Source of the DNA: CADEED01 sp964444835
GTDB taxonomy: Bacteria > Pseudomonadota > Gammaproteobacteria > Steroidobacterales > Steroidobacteraceae
Assembly: GCA_964444835.1 (NCBI GenBank)
Contig: CAYUIT010000013.1
Coordinates: 1-64,000, forward strand
Direction: 5' to 3'
DNA: 64,000 nucleotides
In this document: positions 1 to 8,226 of the stretch, piece after piece
Numbering within the stretch: position 1 is the first letter of the stretch
Layout of the letters: each line of letters begins with the position of its first letter
Notes under the pieces: model-generated
What the model was told of the DNA's origin: nothing
Database searches by the model: none
The model's input: the letters and a program-made list of their open reading frames with translations, nothing else
Made by a program: the position numbers and the translations under genes

Positions 1-135
1 GTCGTCTCGTTGACGGCGACGCCGGAGGCCGGCTTCAACTTCGTCAATTGGTCGGGCGCCTGCACCGGTACCGCGCCCACGTGCGTTGTCACGGTGAACG
101 CTTCGGCAACGGCGCAAGCGAACTTCTCGAAGTAA
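1..135 (+). CDS. C-terminal fragment of a surface protein with an InlB-type beta repeat
   Basis: The first 44 codons are open in frame 1 and end at TAA (133-135). The translated tail has the pattern of a divergent InlB B-repeat / bacterial repeat domain: LTATPEAGFNFVNWSGAC, then a second Cys, then VTVNASATAQANF. Such repeats sit at the C-terminus of large secreted or outer-membrane proteins. Two Cys flank the loop and could form a disulfide. The gene starts outside the window, so the protein's main function cannot be told. A good terminator follows directly, which supports this being the real gene end. Confidence 0.7.
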   Translation, partial: VVSLTATPEAGFNFVNWSGACTGTAPTCVVTVNASATAQANFSK

Positions 136-147
136 CGCATTTCATTG

Positions 148-186
148 GGGGCCAGCGCGGGCAAGGATGCCTGCCTGGCCCTTTTC
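148..186 (+). terminator. Rho-independent terminator after the partial surface-protein gene
   Basis: An outer GGGCCAG/CTGGCCC stem (149-155 with 175-181) and an inner GGCA/TGCC stem are followed at once by TTTTC. It lies 13 bases after the TAA of the partial gene. Confidence 0.7.
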
Positions 187-243
187 TATTGGGCTTAGCA
201 ACCGACACACGGCCGCCGCTCACGCTGCCGCTAGAATGCGAGC

Positions 244-915
244 ATGATTCGCGCACTGATAGGTCCAGTCGTCCTCGTAGCAATGTCGTGCGCTTTGCTG
301 GCGTATCCCAGCACCGCACGTGCACTCGATTGCGGCGTCCGCGTTGCGCCGGAATTGCAGCTCATCTGCATCGACGATTTGCTGCGGCCGCAGCACGAGG
401 CGTTCATGTCTCTGCAGCGCGCGGCGGTGCAGTACGCATTGCTCGAGACTGCGCCAACTGAGCCGCGAAATCTGCGCGAGCTGCTGGCGAATCGCGGTGC
501 AGACCGCGAAGCGTTGATCGAGCTCTACGATCGCGAAATCTGGTCGATGACGCGCAGGCTCGCAAAACTCGCTCCGGGTTGGCCCGGCGGAATCTACACC
601 GCGGTCACAAAGGGTGTGCGCATCGAGGCGCTCGTCGTACCGATCGAGTCGTGGCCGCCCTACGTCGATTTGCGCGTGCGCTCGATCGAGCGAGTCAGCG
701 CTGGCACTCGAGTGAGTGCTCTATTTGCGGACCGCGGTGTCGCCTTGGGCTACGAAACGCCCGATTGCGAGCTCACGTTGCAGCGCGATCCCGCTCGCCC
801 GGCAAGTCTTGGGCTGCGGCGCTTCGGCACCTGCCGAAAGGCACGCCCGAACGCTCGTTTCGATCGGGCCGTCAGCATTCCTGCGCAGATCGACTTATTG
901 TTAGCCCATGACTGA
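244..915 (+). CDS. Secreted protein of unknown function
   Basis: This is a 223-residue protein with an N-terminal hydrophobic signal sequence (residues about 5-27, ending near TARA-LDCG). After the signal there are four Cys (DCG, LICID, PDCEL, GTCRK), which would suit two periplasmic disulfides. The middle is helical and rich in Leu, Arg and Glu; the C-terminal half looks beta-rich. I recognise no domain. The TGA is 15 bases before the next gene, so the two may be cotranscribed. A TTGTTAG motif copy falls in its last codons. The function is unknown. Confidence 0.6.
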   Translation: MIRALIGPVVLVAMSCALLAYPSTARALDCGVRVAPELQLICIDDLLRPQHEAFMSLQRAAVQYALLETAPTEPRNLRELLANRGADREALIELYDREIWSMTRRLAKLAPGWPGGIYTAVTKGVRIEALVVPIESWPPYVDLRVRSIERVSAGTRVSALFADRGVALGYETPDCELTLQRDPARPASLGLRRFGTCRKARPNARFDRAVSIPAQIDLLLAHD

Positions 916-930
916 CCGGAGCCGCGTGCA

Positions 931-1431
931 ATGAGTATCGACCCCATCATCACGCTCATCTTCGCGCTCGTCATCGCAATCTTTCTCTATGGACGGTGGC
1001 GGGCACGGCAGGCCGAGTTCCCGCCGCTACAGACCGCGCCTGACGATCCGTTGATGCTCGAAGCGCTGGACAAGGCACGCGCTTCGTTGCCGGAGTTCGT
1101 CGCGCGATTGCAGCAAGCCAAGGAGAGCGCACTCGTGAAACTGCGCTTCGTCAGCTCCTCGAACGATGTCGAGCATCTGTGGGCAAACGTGCTGTCTCTC
1201 GTGAGCGAGCAGGAACTCGAGGTGCAGCTCGTGACGACGCCCGTCACGCACGCGGGGCCGCTCGAGGCCGTGCGCCGTTGCCGCATCGACGAGATCGAGG
1301 ATTGGCAAGTGCGCGATACGACGGGCAAGGTGCACGGGGCGTTCACCCAGCGCGCCATGTTTGCAATCGCGCGGCGCGACGGCGTGCGCTTGCCAAAGCA
1401 GTTGCGCGATATCGAGCACGAGTACCGCTAG
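931..1431 (+). CDS. DUF2314-like membrane-anchored protein
   Basis: The 166-residue protein has one N-terminal membrane segment (about residues 5-22, IITLIFALVIAIFLYG) followed by a soluble domain. The soluble part carries the DUF2314 pattern: VEHLWANVLSL in the middle and a later DEIEDWQVRD with a final basic segment. DUF2314 proteins are small and uncharacterised, and the fold often follows a YegJ-like layout. The start ATG lies 15 bases after the upstream gene. The family call rests on the spaced pattern only, and the cellular role is unknown. Confidence 0.6.
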   Translation: MSIDPIITLIFALVIAIFLYGRWRARQAEFPPLQTAPDDPLMLEALDKARASLPEFVARLQQAKESALVKLRFVSSSNDVEHLWANVLSLVSEQELEVQLVTTPVTHAGPLEAVRRCRIDEIEDWQVRDTTGKVHGAFTQRAMFAIARRDGVRLPKQLRDIEHEYR

Positions 1432-1469
1432 CCGCGGGGTGATGCGGTCTAGGCGCAATTGTTAGTGTC

Positions 1470-1907
1470 ATGAATTCTGACGCCAATCTACGGGCGGCAA
1501 CGCGTCACGACGTGCCGGCGCTACAGCGGATTCGTCATGCCGTGCGCGAGAATCGCTTGACGTCGCGCTCTATCAGCGACGCCGAAGTCACCGAGGCCAT
1601 CGAACAGACTGGGCGAGGTTGGCTCATCGAGACGAATGGTTACGCGGTCGCGTTCGCGATCGGCAATCGCGTCGATGGCAGCGTTTGGGCGTTGTTCGTC
1701 GATCCCAACTACGAGGGGCGCGGCTACGGCCGGCAGCTGCACGACGCGATGTTGGCGTGGTTCAGCACGACCGGGCACGCACGCTTGTGGCTCACGACAG
1801 AGCCGCACACACGAGCCGAACACTTCTATCGCGCAGCAGGCTGGGAGGACTGCGGATTACAGCCGAACGGCGAACGCCGATTTGAACGGCATTGTCCACT
1901 TGAATAA
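1470..1907 (+). CDS. GNAT-family N-acetyltransferase
   Basis: This 145-residue protein has the length and layout of a single GNAT domain. The acetyl-CoA pyrophosphate-binding signature is visible as VDPNYEGRGYGRQLHDAM (about residues 77-94, the R/Q-x-x-G-x-G/A type motif in the form RGYGRQL). It is followed by the late strand LWLTTEP and the helix AEHFYRAAGWE typical of motif B. Such enzymes transfer acetyl from acetyl-CoA to an amine; the substrate cannot be predicted. A TTGTTAG copy sits in the short leader before the ATG. Confidence 0.85.
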   Translation: MNSDANLRAATRHDVPALQRIRHAVRENRLTSRSISDAEVTEAIEQTGRGWLIETNGYAVAFAIGNRVDGSVWALFVDPNYEGRGYGRQLHDAMLAWFSTTGHARLWLTTEPHTRAEHFYRAAGWEDCGLQPNGERRFERHCPLE

Positions 1908-1992
1908 ACCGCAAACCATTCGTATTGTCCACCGGTGTCATCGGCGGCGAACGCTGGCACACTGTAGGGTAATTGCTCAGTTTGGATTGCGC

Positions 1993-2394
1993 ATGGACGA
2001 CCGCCCCCAATTTGCCAATCTTCGTGTGCTGCTCGTCGAAGATAACGCCCGCCTGCAGCAAATGATGGCGCGTAGCCTCGAATCGCTGGGTTGTATCGTC
2101 ACGCGCGCGAACGATGCCGCTCACGCGCTTGAGGTTCTACAAACGCACGCCGAGTTCGAGATGATGCTGTCGGACATTCGGATGCCGGGCGAGATCGATG
2201 GTCTTGGCCTCGCCGAATGGGTCACAGCACATCGACCGAACATCGCGGTGCTCCTGCTGACGGGCTTCACGCAAGCCGGTAACGATTCGTTTCAGTTGCT
2301 GCAAAAGCCGTTCGGCATGGATCACCTCGTCGAGGCAATGACCCGCGTGATCGACAGCCGAACGCAACCTAACAGTGCGGCAACACGAGCGTAA
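1993..2394 (+). CDS. Receiver-only response regulator
   Basis: A 133-residue single REC domain. The acidic pair is in LLVEDN, the phosphoacceptor is D61 in LSDIRMPG, the Thr is in LLLTGFT, and the conserved Lys is in LQKPFG. There is no output domain, so it probably acts by protein contact or as a phosphate relay or sink. I chose the ATG at 1993 because the REC domain starts within a few residues of it. The 3' end overlaps by 26 bases the 3' end of the histidine kinase on the opposite strand (2369-4528), which is likely its partner. This tail-to-tail overlap could permit antisense regulation. Confidence 0.9.
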   Translation: MDDRPQFANLRVLLVEDNARLQQMMARSLESLGCIVTRANDAAHALEVLQTHAEFEMMLSDIRMPGEIDGLGLAEWVTAHRPNIAVLLLTGFTQAGNDSFQLLQKPFGMDHLVEAMTRVIDSRTQPNSAATRA

Positions 2395-4528
2395 TCGTCG
2401 TTCCCAAATTGGGCTCTGATTTTAGGAGCAGGATCCCGCCCGATTGCACCACGAAGCCATGCACAGTGCTCAAGCCGAGTCCTGTGCCGCCCGCTTCGCC
2501 TTTGGTCGTAAAGAACGGCGTTACGGCCTGACGTGCCACTTCGGCCGACATGCCCTTGCCCCGATCGATGATCGCGATGCTGACGTAACGACCGATGGGC
2601 AACTCTGCCCAGCGTCGATCGCGAAACGCATTGTGGATCGCTTCGATCCGCATCGTCACTTCGCCCTTGCCACCCATCGCATCGCGCGAGTTCGCCAACA
2701 GATTGATGATCGCAGTCGTTAGCTGGCCCGGATCCACGCGCACGCCACAATGCTCGTCGTTCAAGATCACTTCGAGTCGCATCGACTCGCCGAGGGTTCT
2801 CTCGAACAACAAGCGCCGCTGTTCGATGTACTGCCGTAACGGCACATCCTCGGGTTGCATCGGTTGCTGCCGCGCAAACGTCAGGAGTTGGCGAGTGATG
2901 TGGCCGCCGAGTCGGGCGGCACCCTCGGCCTCATCGATGAGGATCAACGCATCGCCGCTCGACTTAACTGCTGGGTCTTGGCGCAGCAGGTCCATGGCCT
3001 GCTGCACGATCGTCATCAAGTTGTTGAAGTCGTGCGCAACGCCGCCGGTGAGTTTGCCGAGCGCATCGAGGCTGCGACGTCGCTCGATCTCGGCCTCGAG
3101 CTTGCGACGCACCCGTGCCATCAGCCACAACGCGATGGCACCGATCAAGGTGATCGCGACGATTGCGAGCGAGAAGTTGCGCACAATGCGCGCTTGGTGC
3201 GCTTCGTCCTCGGCGCGCGCTTGCTGAGCGCGCAAATGGGTGAGTTCTTGAAAGCGCTCCTGTGCTTCGGTGCGTGCTCGCATGAACGCCAATGTACGAG
3301 CTGCCCGTGCTAACGATTGCTGCTCGCGCGCACTCTGTGCGTCGATCAGCGTTACGTAAGCGGCACGATGTTGGCCCTGCGCCGCGAGCAAGCGCGCACG
3401 AGCTTCCAACAGTTCGACGCGACCTCGCGCATCGACCGGGACCTCTTGCACCAGCGAGTCGGAAAGGCGCGCCGCTTCTTCGAGCTTGCCACGCGCCGTG
3501 AGAATATCGATGAGCAGGGCCTGTGCCGGATAGGCACGAATCGGTCGAAGCCGCCGTAGGTCCGCGGCCGCCGTGCGCGCCGCCGCCTCGGCCGCGGCCA
3601 TGTTGCCAAGCTTGAATTCGCCGCGCGCGAGAAACATCTGCGCCTCAGCTCGCTGGGCCGGTGTCTGTTCCTCGTATTCTTGCGCCACCAGGGAGCGTAG
3701 CGCGGCTACCGCCTCAGAGTTGCGGCCGCTTTCAAGATCGGCAAGTGCGATGCCATAGCGGACCGCAAACCCACCCAGTCCCGCTCGCAAACGTTGGGAG
3801 GCAGCAAGGGCCTGCGCGAAATGCGCTCGGGCAGCTTCCGGATCGCCTGACTCGAGCAGCAAGACACCCAGATTGTTGGCGACCTGCAAGCGTAAGTTGT
3901 CGGAGCCAATTTGGTTTGCGATGGTCAGCGCGCGGTCGTAATACTCAACCGCATCGGAATTCGCGCCGGCGAACTGCGCCACGGTTCCTAGATTGCCAAA
4001 TGCGGCTGCACGCGCGAGCTCGTTGCCGCTGCGTCTTGCGGCCGCCAGTGAATCAAACGCGTTCTGCAGAGCCGCCATGGGTTGGCCGCGTTCGGTGGTC
4101 AATGTTCCAAGCATGCGCTGCACTGCGAACATGGCGAGGTCGTCGCCGCGCTCAGCGAGTTTGAGTGCCTCCGCGCAGGCTGTGTCAGCCGCCTCCAGTT
4201 TGTTCTCGCGGTAAAGGCCCCGGCATTCCACGCTTAGCGCGAGCGATAGCAACGCGTCGTCGTTGGCCGCCCGTGCGCGAGCTTGGGCGGCGCGCGCCTC
4301 TCGCACGACCGTCGCCGGATTGGTGTCATACGCTAACAAATACTCGAGGAGTCGTTGCTTTTCGGCGCTCGCGACAACGCTCACCGGCGGCGGCGCCGCG
4401 GTAGCTTCCGGCTCCGCCAGCGCATTGTCCGTGCGAGCAGCGGCTCCCAGCGCTAACAACACGGCAATCGCGAGCCGCGAACCGGGCCTTACAAGCAGAT
4501 GACAACGGTGTCTTTCGCGGACTTTCAC
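2369..4528 (-). CDS. Transmembrane histidine kinase with periplasmic TPR-like repeats
   Basis: A 719-residue sensor kinase. The N-terminus has a signal-like hydrophobic segment (about 18-36), then some 400 residues of TPR-like helical repeats with the alternating Ala/Leu/Tyr pattern. A membrane segment lies near residues 450-472, and the cytoplasmic kinase follows. The H-box is GGVAHDFNNLM (His near 498), the N-box is INLLANSRDAM, and the G-boxes are DRGKGM and GGTGLGLS. The GGVAHDFNN form is that of kinases often paired with REC domains. It closes a leftward operon behind the DUF885 peptidase (25-base gap). The periplasmic TPRs suggest it senses a protein or peptide; the ligand is unknown. 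Confidence 0.88.
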   Translation of the reverse strand: MKVRERHRCHLLVRPGSRLAIAVLLALGAAARTDNALAEPEATAAPPPVSVVASAEKQRLLEYLLAYDTNPATVVREARAAQARARAANDDALLSLALSVECRGLYRENKLEAADTACAEALKLAERGDDLAMFAVQRMLGTLTTERGQPMAALQNAFDSLAAARRSGNELARAAAFGNLGTVAQFAGANSDAVEYYDRALTIANQIGSDNLRLQVANNLGVLLLESGDPEAARAHFAQALAASQRLRAGLGGFAVRYGIALADLESGRNSEAVAALRSLVAQEYEEQTPAQRAEAQMFLARGEFKLGNMAAAEAAARTAAADLRRLRPIRAYPAQALLIDILTARGKLEEAARLSDSLVQEVPVDARGRVELLEARARLLAAQGQHRAAYVTLIDAQSAREQQSLARAARTLAFMRARTEAQERFQELTHLRAQQARAEDEAHQARIVRNFSLAIVAITLIGAIALWLMARVRRKLEAEIERRRSLDALGKLTGGVAHDFNNLMTIVQQAMDLLRQDPAVKSSGDALILIDEAEGAARLGGHITRQLLTFARQQPMQPEDVPLRQYIEQRRLLFERTLGESMRLEVILNDEHCGVRVDPGQLTTAIINLLANSRDAMGGKGEVTMRIEAIHNAFRDRRWAELPIGRYVSIAIIDRGKGMSAEVARQAVTPFFTTKGEAGGTGLGLSTVHGFVVQSGGILLLKSEPNLGTTITLVLPHC

Positions 4529-4553
4529 TGGGGTTTCTTGCGATGCTCAGTAA

Positions 4554-6365
4554 CTAACGAATCGGTAGATCGAACATCATTGCGCGTACATACGAAACAG
4601 GCGGTGAGCCGAACGATAACACCGTATCGTGGTAACGCTTCAGGTTGAATGCGACGCCCTCGCGTTGCTGTGCCTCTGTGCGAAGCGCGAGATGCTCTTG
4701 CACGCCGACAAAGTAAGTCGGTAGCTGCGCGGACGTGAGTTGCACGCGAACCCATTTCGCTGCGGCTTCGCGCTCTTCTTGAAAAGTGTCGCGCGTCATC
4801 AAGCGCATCGCCGCAGCGCGATCCATGCCATCGACGTGCACGGCCTGATCGAGAATCGCATTGCCGATCACGCGCAGGTACCACTTGAGCTGAATCAAAC
4901 GCATCAACGGATCGCTGTTGTAATAGCCTTCCTCGACCATCATGCGCTCGGTGTATACGGCCCAGCCTTCGATGAACGTACCCGAGGCGAGCACCGCGCG
5001 CAGCGGCGAGCGATAGCGATTGGCATGCATCAGCTGCAAGTAGTGCCCAGGCATCGCTTCGTGAATGGTGAGGTTGTGGATACTGCGGGTGTTGTATTCG
5101 CGTAGGAACGAATCGACTTGCGCGCGCGACCAATCGTCTGGGATCGGCGAAATCGCGTAGAACGTCTTTTGGCCACGGTCGAGAGGGCCCGGCGGGTCGC
5201 AATAGGCGAGTGCGACGCCGCGCTGAAACTCCGGCATCGGGATGATCTCGATCGGGTCGTTGAAGACGCTCACCAAGTCTCGCGCCTTCACAAAGCGCTC
5301 CGCTTCCGTCATCGCGCGGCGTGCCACGTCGAACACTTCGGTGCGCTTCGGACGGTCGGCATACGCGAGCTCCAACGCGGCCTCGATTGCGCGCTGTTGC
5401 TCGCGCGGCGTCGGATTCTCAGGCGTGCGCGGCGCGCGGCGACGGTCAGCGAGCACCGCGCGCGCAATGGTGTACATCTCGGCGCGCGCGGCGGCGAGTT
5501 CACGGTCGGCTAACGACCGGATCTCGGCGCGGCTGAGCGGCGTATGCAATGCAAAACGTAGCTTCTGGTCGTAGAGCTCGGCGCCCAGGCGAAAGTCGCC
5601 CTTGGCCTCGGGCAACAGACGCCGTTCGAGCCAAAGCTGATGTTGCGAGATCGCTGATTTGGCACGCGCCACGATGCTCATCGCCCGCTCACGCTCGCCC
5701 TCGGGTAGCGAGACGATGGCGGGTACGACAAAGGAGTCGATCAGAGTCGTGAGCCCAGCATTCTGGCGCACAGCCGTTTCAGCATGGATGCGTGGAACTC
5801 GCGCAGGCACGAGGACTTCGCGAACTTGCGCGAGGAACCGCGGCAGCGCGTCCAGTCGCGACACTGCACTGAGCGTTCGCGTGGACAACGGAGCGAAGTC
5901 GCGTGCAAACAAGGCATACAAACTATTGCCTGCAAGGCTCGTGTAGACGAGTGGGTTCCAGCGCCACTCCTCGAGCGTTTGTACTTGCCACAGGTCCGAC
6001 ATCAACTGTTGTTGCAACAGTGCGGCATCGACTTGATTGGCGCGTGACAACGCGGCCGTCGGAATGCTGCCGAGGTCGACGAGATACCGCTCGGCGAAGG
6101 CCGCGCGTGCCGTTTGGCCCGCCGCACTGACGTCATCGAGTTGCTGATCGAAGCGGTGATCACCCAACTGCGTCGCCGCTACCGGCGCCAGCTGCGGAAA
6201 CTCCGCAAGGTAGCGCTGCGTCAAACTCGTGAACTGCTCGTCGGCGGTGGGCGGCGGCGGCGGCGGTGCCGGCGGCGGTTGCGTCGGCAGCGGCGCGCAC
6301 GCGGCCAATACGGCGGCGCTAGTCAGGGCGACGAGCAAGTTGCGAATGAAGTTCGTCCAATTCAT
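4554..6365 (-). CDS. DUF885-family lipoprotein, putative metallopeptidase
   Basis: The 603-residue protein starts at the ATG at 6365 (MNWTNFIRN), giving a proper lipoprotein signal with lipobox VLAAC. A Pro-rich linker follows. The DUF885 metal site is visible near residue 430 as TIHEAMPGHYLQL (HExxxGH type), with the downstream TFIEGWAVYTERMM segment that supplies the third ligand and is typical of the family. DUF885 proteins resemble carboxypeptidase-like M32-fold enzymes and are common in this group of bacteria. It lies between the tandem hydrolase (11-base gap) and the TPR kinase, so all three are likely cotranscribed. It should be membrane-anchored and face the periplasm. Confidence 0.88.
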   Translation of the reverse strand: MNWTNFIRNLLVALTSAAVLAACAPLPTQPPPAPPPPPPTADEQFTSLTQRYLAEFPQLAPVAATQLGDHRFDQQLDDVSAAGQTARAAFAERYLVDLGSIPTAALSRANQVDAALLQQQLMSDLWQVQTLEEWRWNPLVYTSLAGNSLYALFARDFAPLSTRTLSAVSRLDALPRFLAQVREVLVPARVPRIHAETAVRQNAGLTTLIDSFVVPAIVSLPEGERERAMSIVARAKSAISQHQLWLERRLLPEAKGDFRLGAELYDQKLRFALHTPLSRAEIRSLADRELAAARAEMYTIARAVLADRRRAPRTPENPTPREQQRAIEAALELAYADRPKRTEVFDVARRAMTEAERFVKARDLVSVFNDPIEIIPMPEFQRGVALAYCDPPGPLDRGQKTFYAISPIPDDWSRAQVDSFLREYNTRSIHNLTIHEAMPGHYLQLMHANRYRSPLRAVLASGTFIEGWAVYTERMMVEEGYYNSDPLMRLIQLKWYLRVIGNAILDQAVHVDGMDRAAAMRLMTRDTFQEEREAAAKWVRVQLTSAQLPTYFVGVQEHLALRTEAQQREGVAFNLKRYHDTVLSFGSPPVSYVRAMMFDLPIR

Positions 6366-6376
6366 AGTTGTTAGTG

Positions 6377-8122
6377 TCAAGCAGACAAAAAGGGCAGGAG
6401 TTCCTCGGCCCACCGCTCGGCGTCGCGCGGCATGCGTTTGAACGGGATGTCCGGGAAGTCTGTCGCGGCTTGTTGTGTGTGCACGAAGTTGGGATCCCAC
6501 GCGGGCGCTGCGAACAGCGTCGCCACTCGCAGCTTCTGCAGCTTGGCACGTGTGGGGTAGGCGAAATGCGCTTGGTACGCCGCACGCCACATCTGCGGTG
6601 CACGAAACACCTCGAGAACGCGCCGCTGAACCATATTGGGATCGACATACGGCTCTTGTCGAATAATGCCCGTGCGAGTGCGCTCAAACCACGGCCAGAA
6701 CAAGCCTTGATCGCGCATCAACAGCCATGCGTGTAACAGGTGGCCGCCGTACCAGTCCGGCTCAATGGCCGGAGTGTAGTGTTGTTTGAGCTTCGCCGTG
6801 AGTTCAGGTGAGAAATACAAGAGATCGGCGAGCACGAGGCGCCGTACGCGCTGCGGCGCGCGGAGTGCGAGCTCGAGGCCGACCAAACCGCCGCCCCATT
6901 GGCCCACGAAGTCGCAAGTTTCGATGTCGAGCGCATCGAGAGCCGCCAAGACGGCGTCGGCATACGCGCTGACGGTGACTTTGCCCGCTTTCAAGGTGTT
7001 GTCGGATTCACCGTGGCCCGGCAGATCGATTGCAATCACCGGTCGATGCCCCACAAATCCGCTGGCGAGCTTGCGCACGATGTCGCAAGAGCCCGCCGCA
7101 TCGTGCTGGACGAGTACGGGCCGACCCGCGGCATCCGAATTCCGCGCGACGCGCAGTTGCCCGCCGGGTACGTCGATCATCTCGTGCCAGATGCGTCCCG
7201 GAATGGGGGCCGTGCGCACCACCGTCGGCGCGCGAGGCGGCTTGTGACGCTTGATGAACGCGGCGGCCAAATCGAGCGTCTCGGCAGCGGTACCGCCGCG
7301 CTGGACAGTGACATGCGCGCTCTTGTCGTGCACACGATCGAGGTGCGCCGCCAGCACATCGGTATCCGCTGCGGTAATTAGCGTAGGCGCGCGCGCGTCA
7401 CGCAGTGCCTGATCGCTGCGCATCGCGAACGCCGCGCGATAGCCGACGCGATAGTGATCGCCCGAGCGCATGAAATCGAGGCAGCCCAGTTGCAGTGTGG
7501 CTGGCTGGGGAACGTCGTAGTTGAGGCGCGTCGCCAAGCTCGGGCGATACCACGGAAAGAAAATCGTTTGCTCGCGCATCCGACTCCACAACCATGTCAG
7601 GTGGGAGCCGTCCCATTTCGGTTCGAATGGCGGTAAGTAGTGAGCGAGAATGTCGGCGCGCTCTTGTTCGGTCAGCAGGACGTAGCCATTACCGACAGCG
7701 CACGTGATGCGCTCGGGATAGTGTTGCGACAAGGCTCCCGCGATCATCGCGCCGGTATGAAAGCCGTAAACGGGTGCTTTCACGATGCCGACCGCGTCGA
7801 ACCACTCCACCACGGCTTGCGCAATGTCAGCCATGTCGACGTGCGGTACACCAAATGGATCTGACAAGCCGTAACCCGGCGTATCGGGCGCGAGACAGGT
7901 AAAGTGCTTGCCCCACTTCTGAATGGTGTCGACCATGTCTCGCGAGGACAAAGGCGATTGATGCAACAACACGACGAGCGGACCTGCACCGCCACGCCGG
8001 TAATGCACCTGTCGATCACCCCAACGACCATTGCGAATCGTCGCAAAATGTCGCGTGATCTGAATGCCGCCCAAGTTTCTGTCCCCGCGGGTACGAGTTG
8101 TAATGCTGCAGTCGTGATCCAT
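6377..8122 (-). CDS. Tandem alpha/beta-hydrolase-fold protein lacking both nucleophile serines
   Basis: Two alpha/beta hydrolase folds are fused in about 581 residues. Unit 1 has the oxyanion-side LLHQSPLSS and the APDTPGYGLSDP loop; unit 2 has LVQHDAAGS and AIDLPGHGESDN. In both, the nucleophile elbow lies where G-x-S-x-G is expected but reads GFHTG (residues 120-124) and GQWGG (about 406-410). Neither has Ser, Cys or Asp at the central place. The two halves also share a cap-like stretch (HLTWLWSRMREQTIFFPW in unit 1, HLLHAWLLMRDQGLFWPW in unit 2), so they arose by duplication. Start: ATG at 8122; a GTG at 8140 is possible. It may be a binding protein or a hydrolase with unusual chemistry. 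It heads the operon with DUF885 and the TPR kinase. Confidence 0.8.
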   Translation of the reverse strand: MDHDCSITTRTRGDRNLGGIQITRHFATIRNGRWGDRQVHYRRGGAGPLVVLLHQSPLSSRDMVDTIQKWGKHFTCLAPDTPGYGLSDPFGVPHVDMADIAQAVVEWFDAVGIVKAPVYGFHTGAMIAGALSQHYPERITCAVGNGYVLLTEQERADILAHYLPPFEPKWDGSHLTWLWSRMREQTIFFPWYRPSLATRLNYDVPQPATLQLGCLDFMRSGDHYRVGYRAAFAMRSDQALRDARAPTLITAADTDVLAAHLDRVHDKSAHVTVQRGGTAAETLDLAAAFIKRHKPPRAPTVVRTAPIPGRIWHEMIDVPGGQLRVARNSDAAGRPVLVQHDAAGSCDIVRKLASGFVGHRPVIAIDLPGHGESDNTLKAGKVTVSAYADAVLAALDALDIETCDFVGQWGGGLVGLELALRAPQRVRRLVLADLLYFSPELTAKLKQHYTPAIEPDWYGGHLLHAWLLMRDQGLFWPWFERTRTGIIRQEPYVDPNMVQRRVLEVFRAPQMWRAAYQAHFAYPTRAKLQKLRVATLFAAPAWDPNFVHTQQAATDFPDIPFKRMPRDAERWAEELLPFLSA

Positions 8123-8226
8123 CACACCGCGCGTGCGCACAACGTTACCAGCTACCGCGCCGCGCGCCTACCGAGTGAGTCGAACATACCGTTCGATATC
8201 GAAAGTTCGGGCGCTGTGGGGTACGC

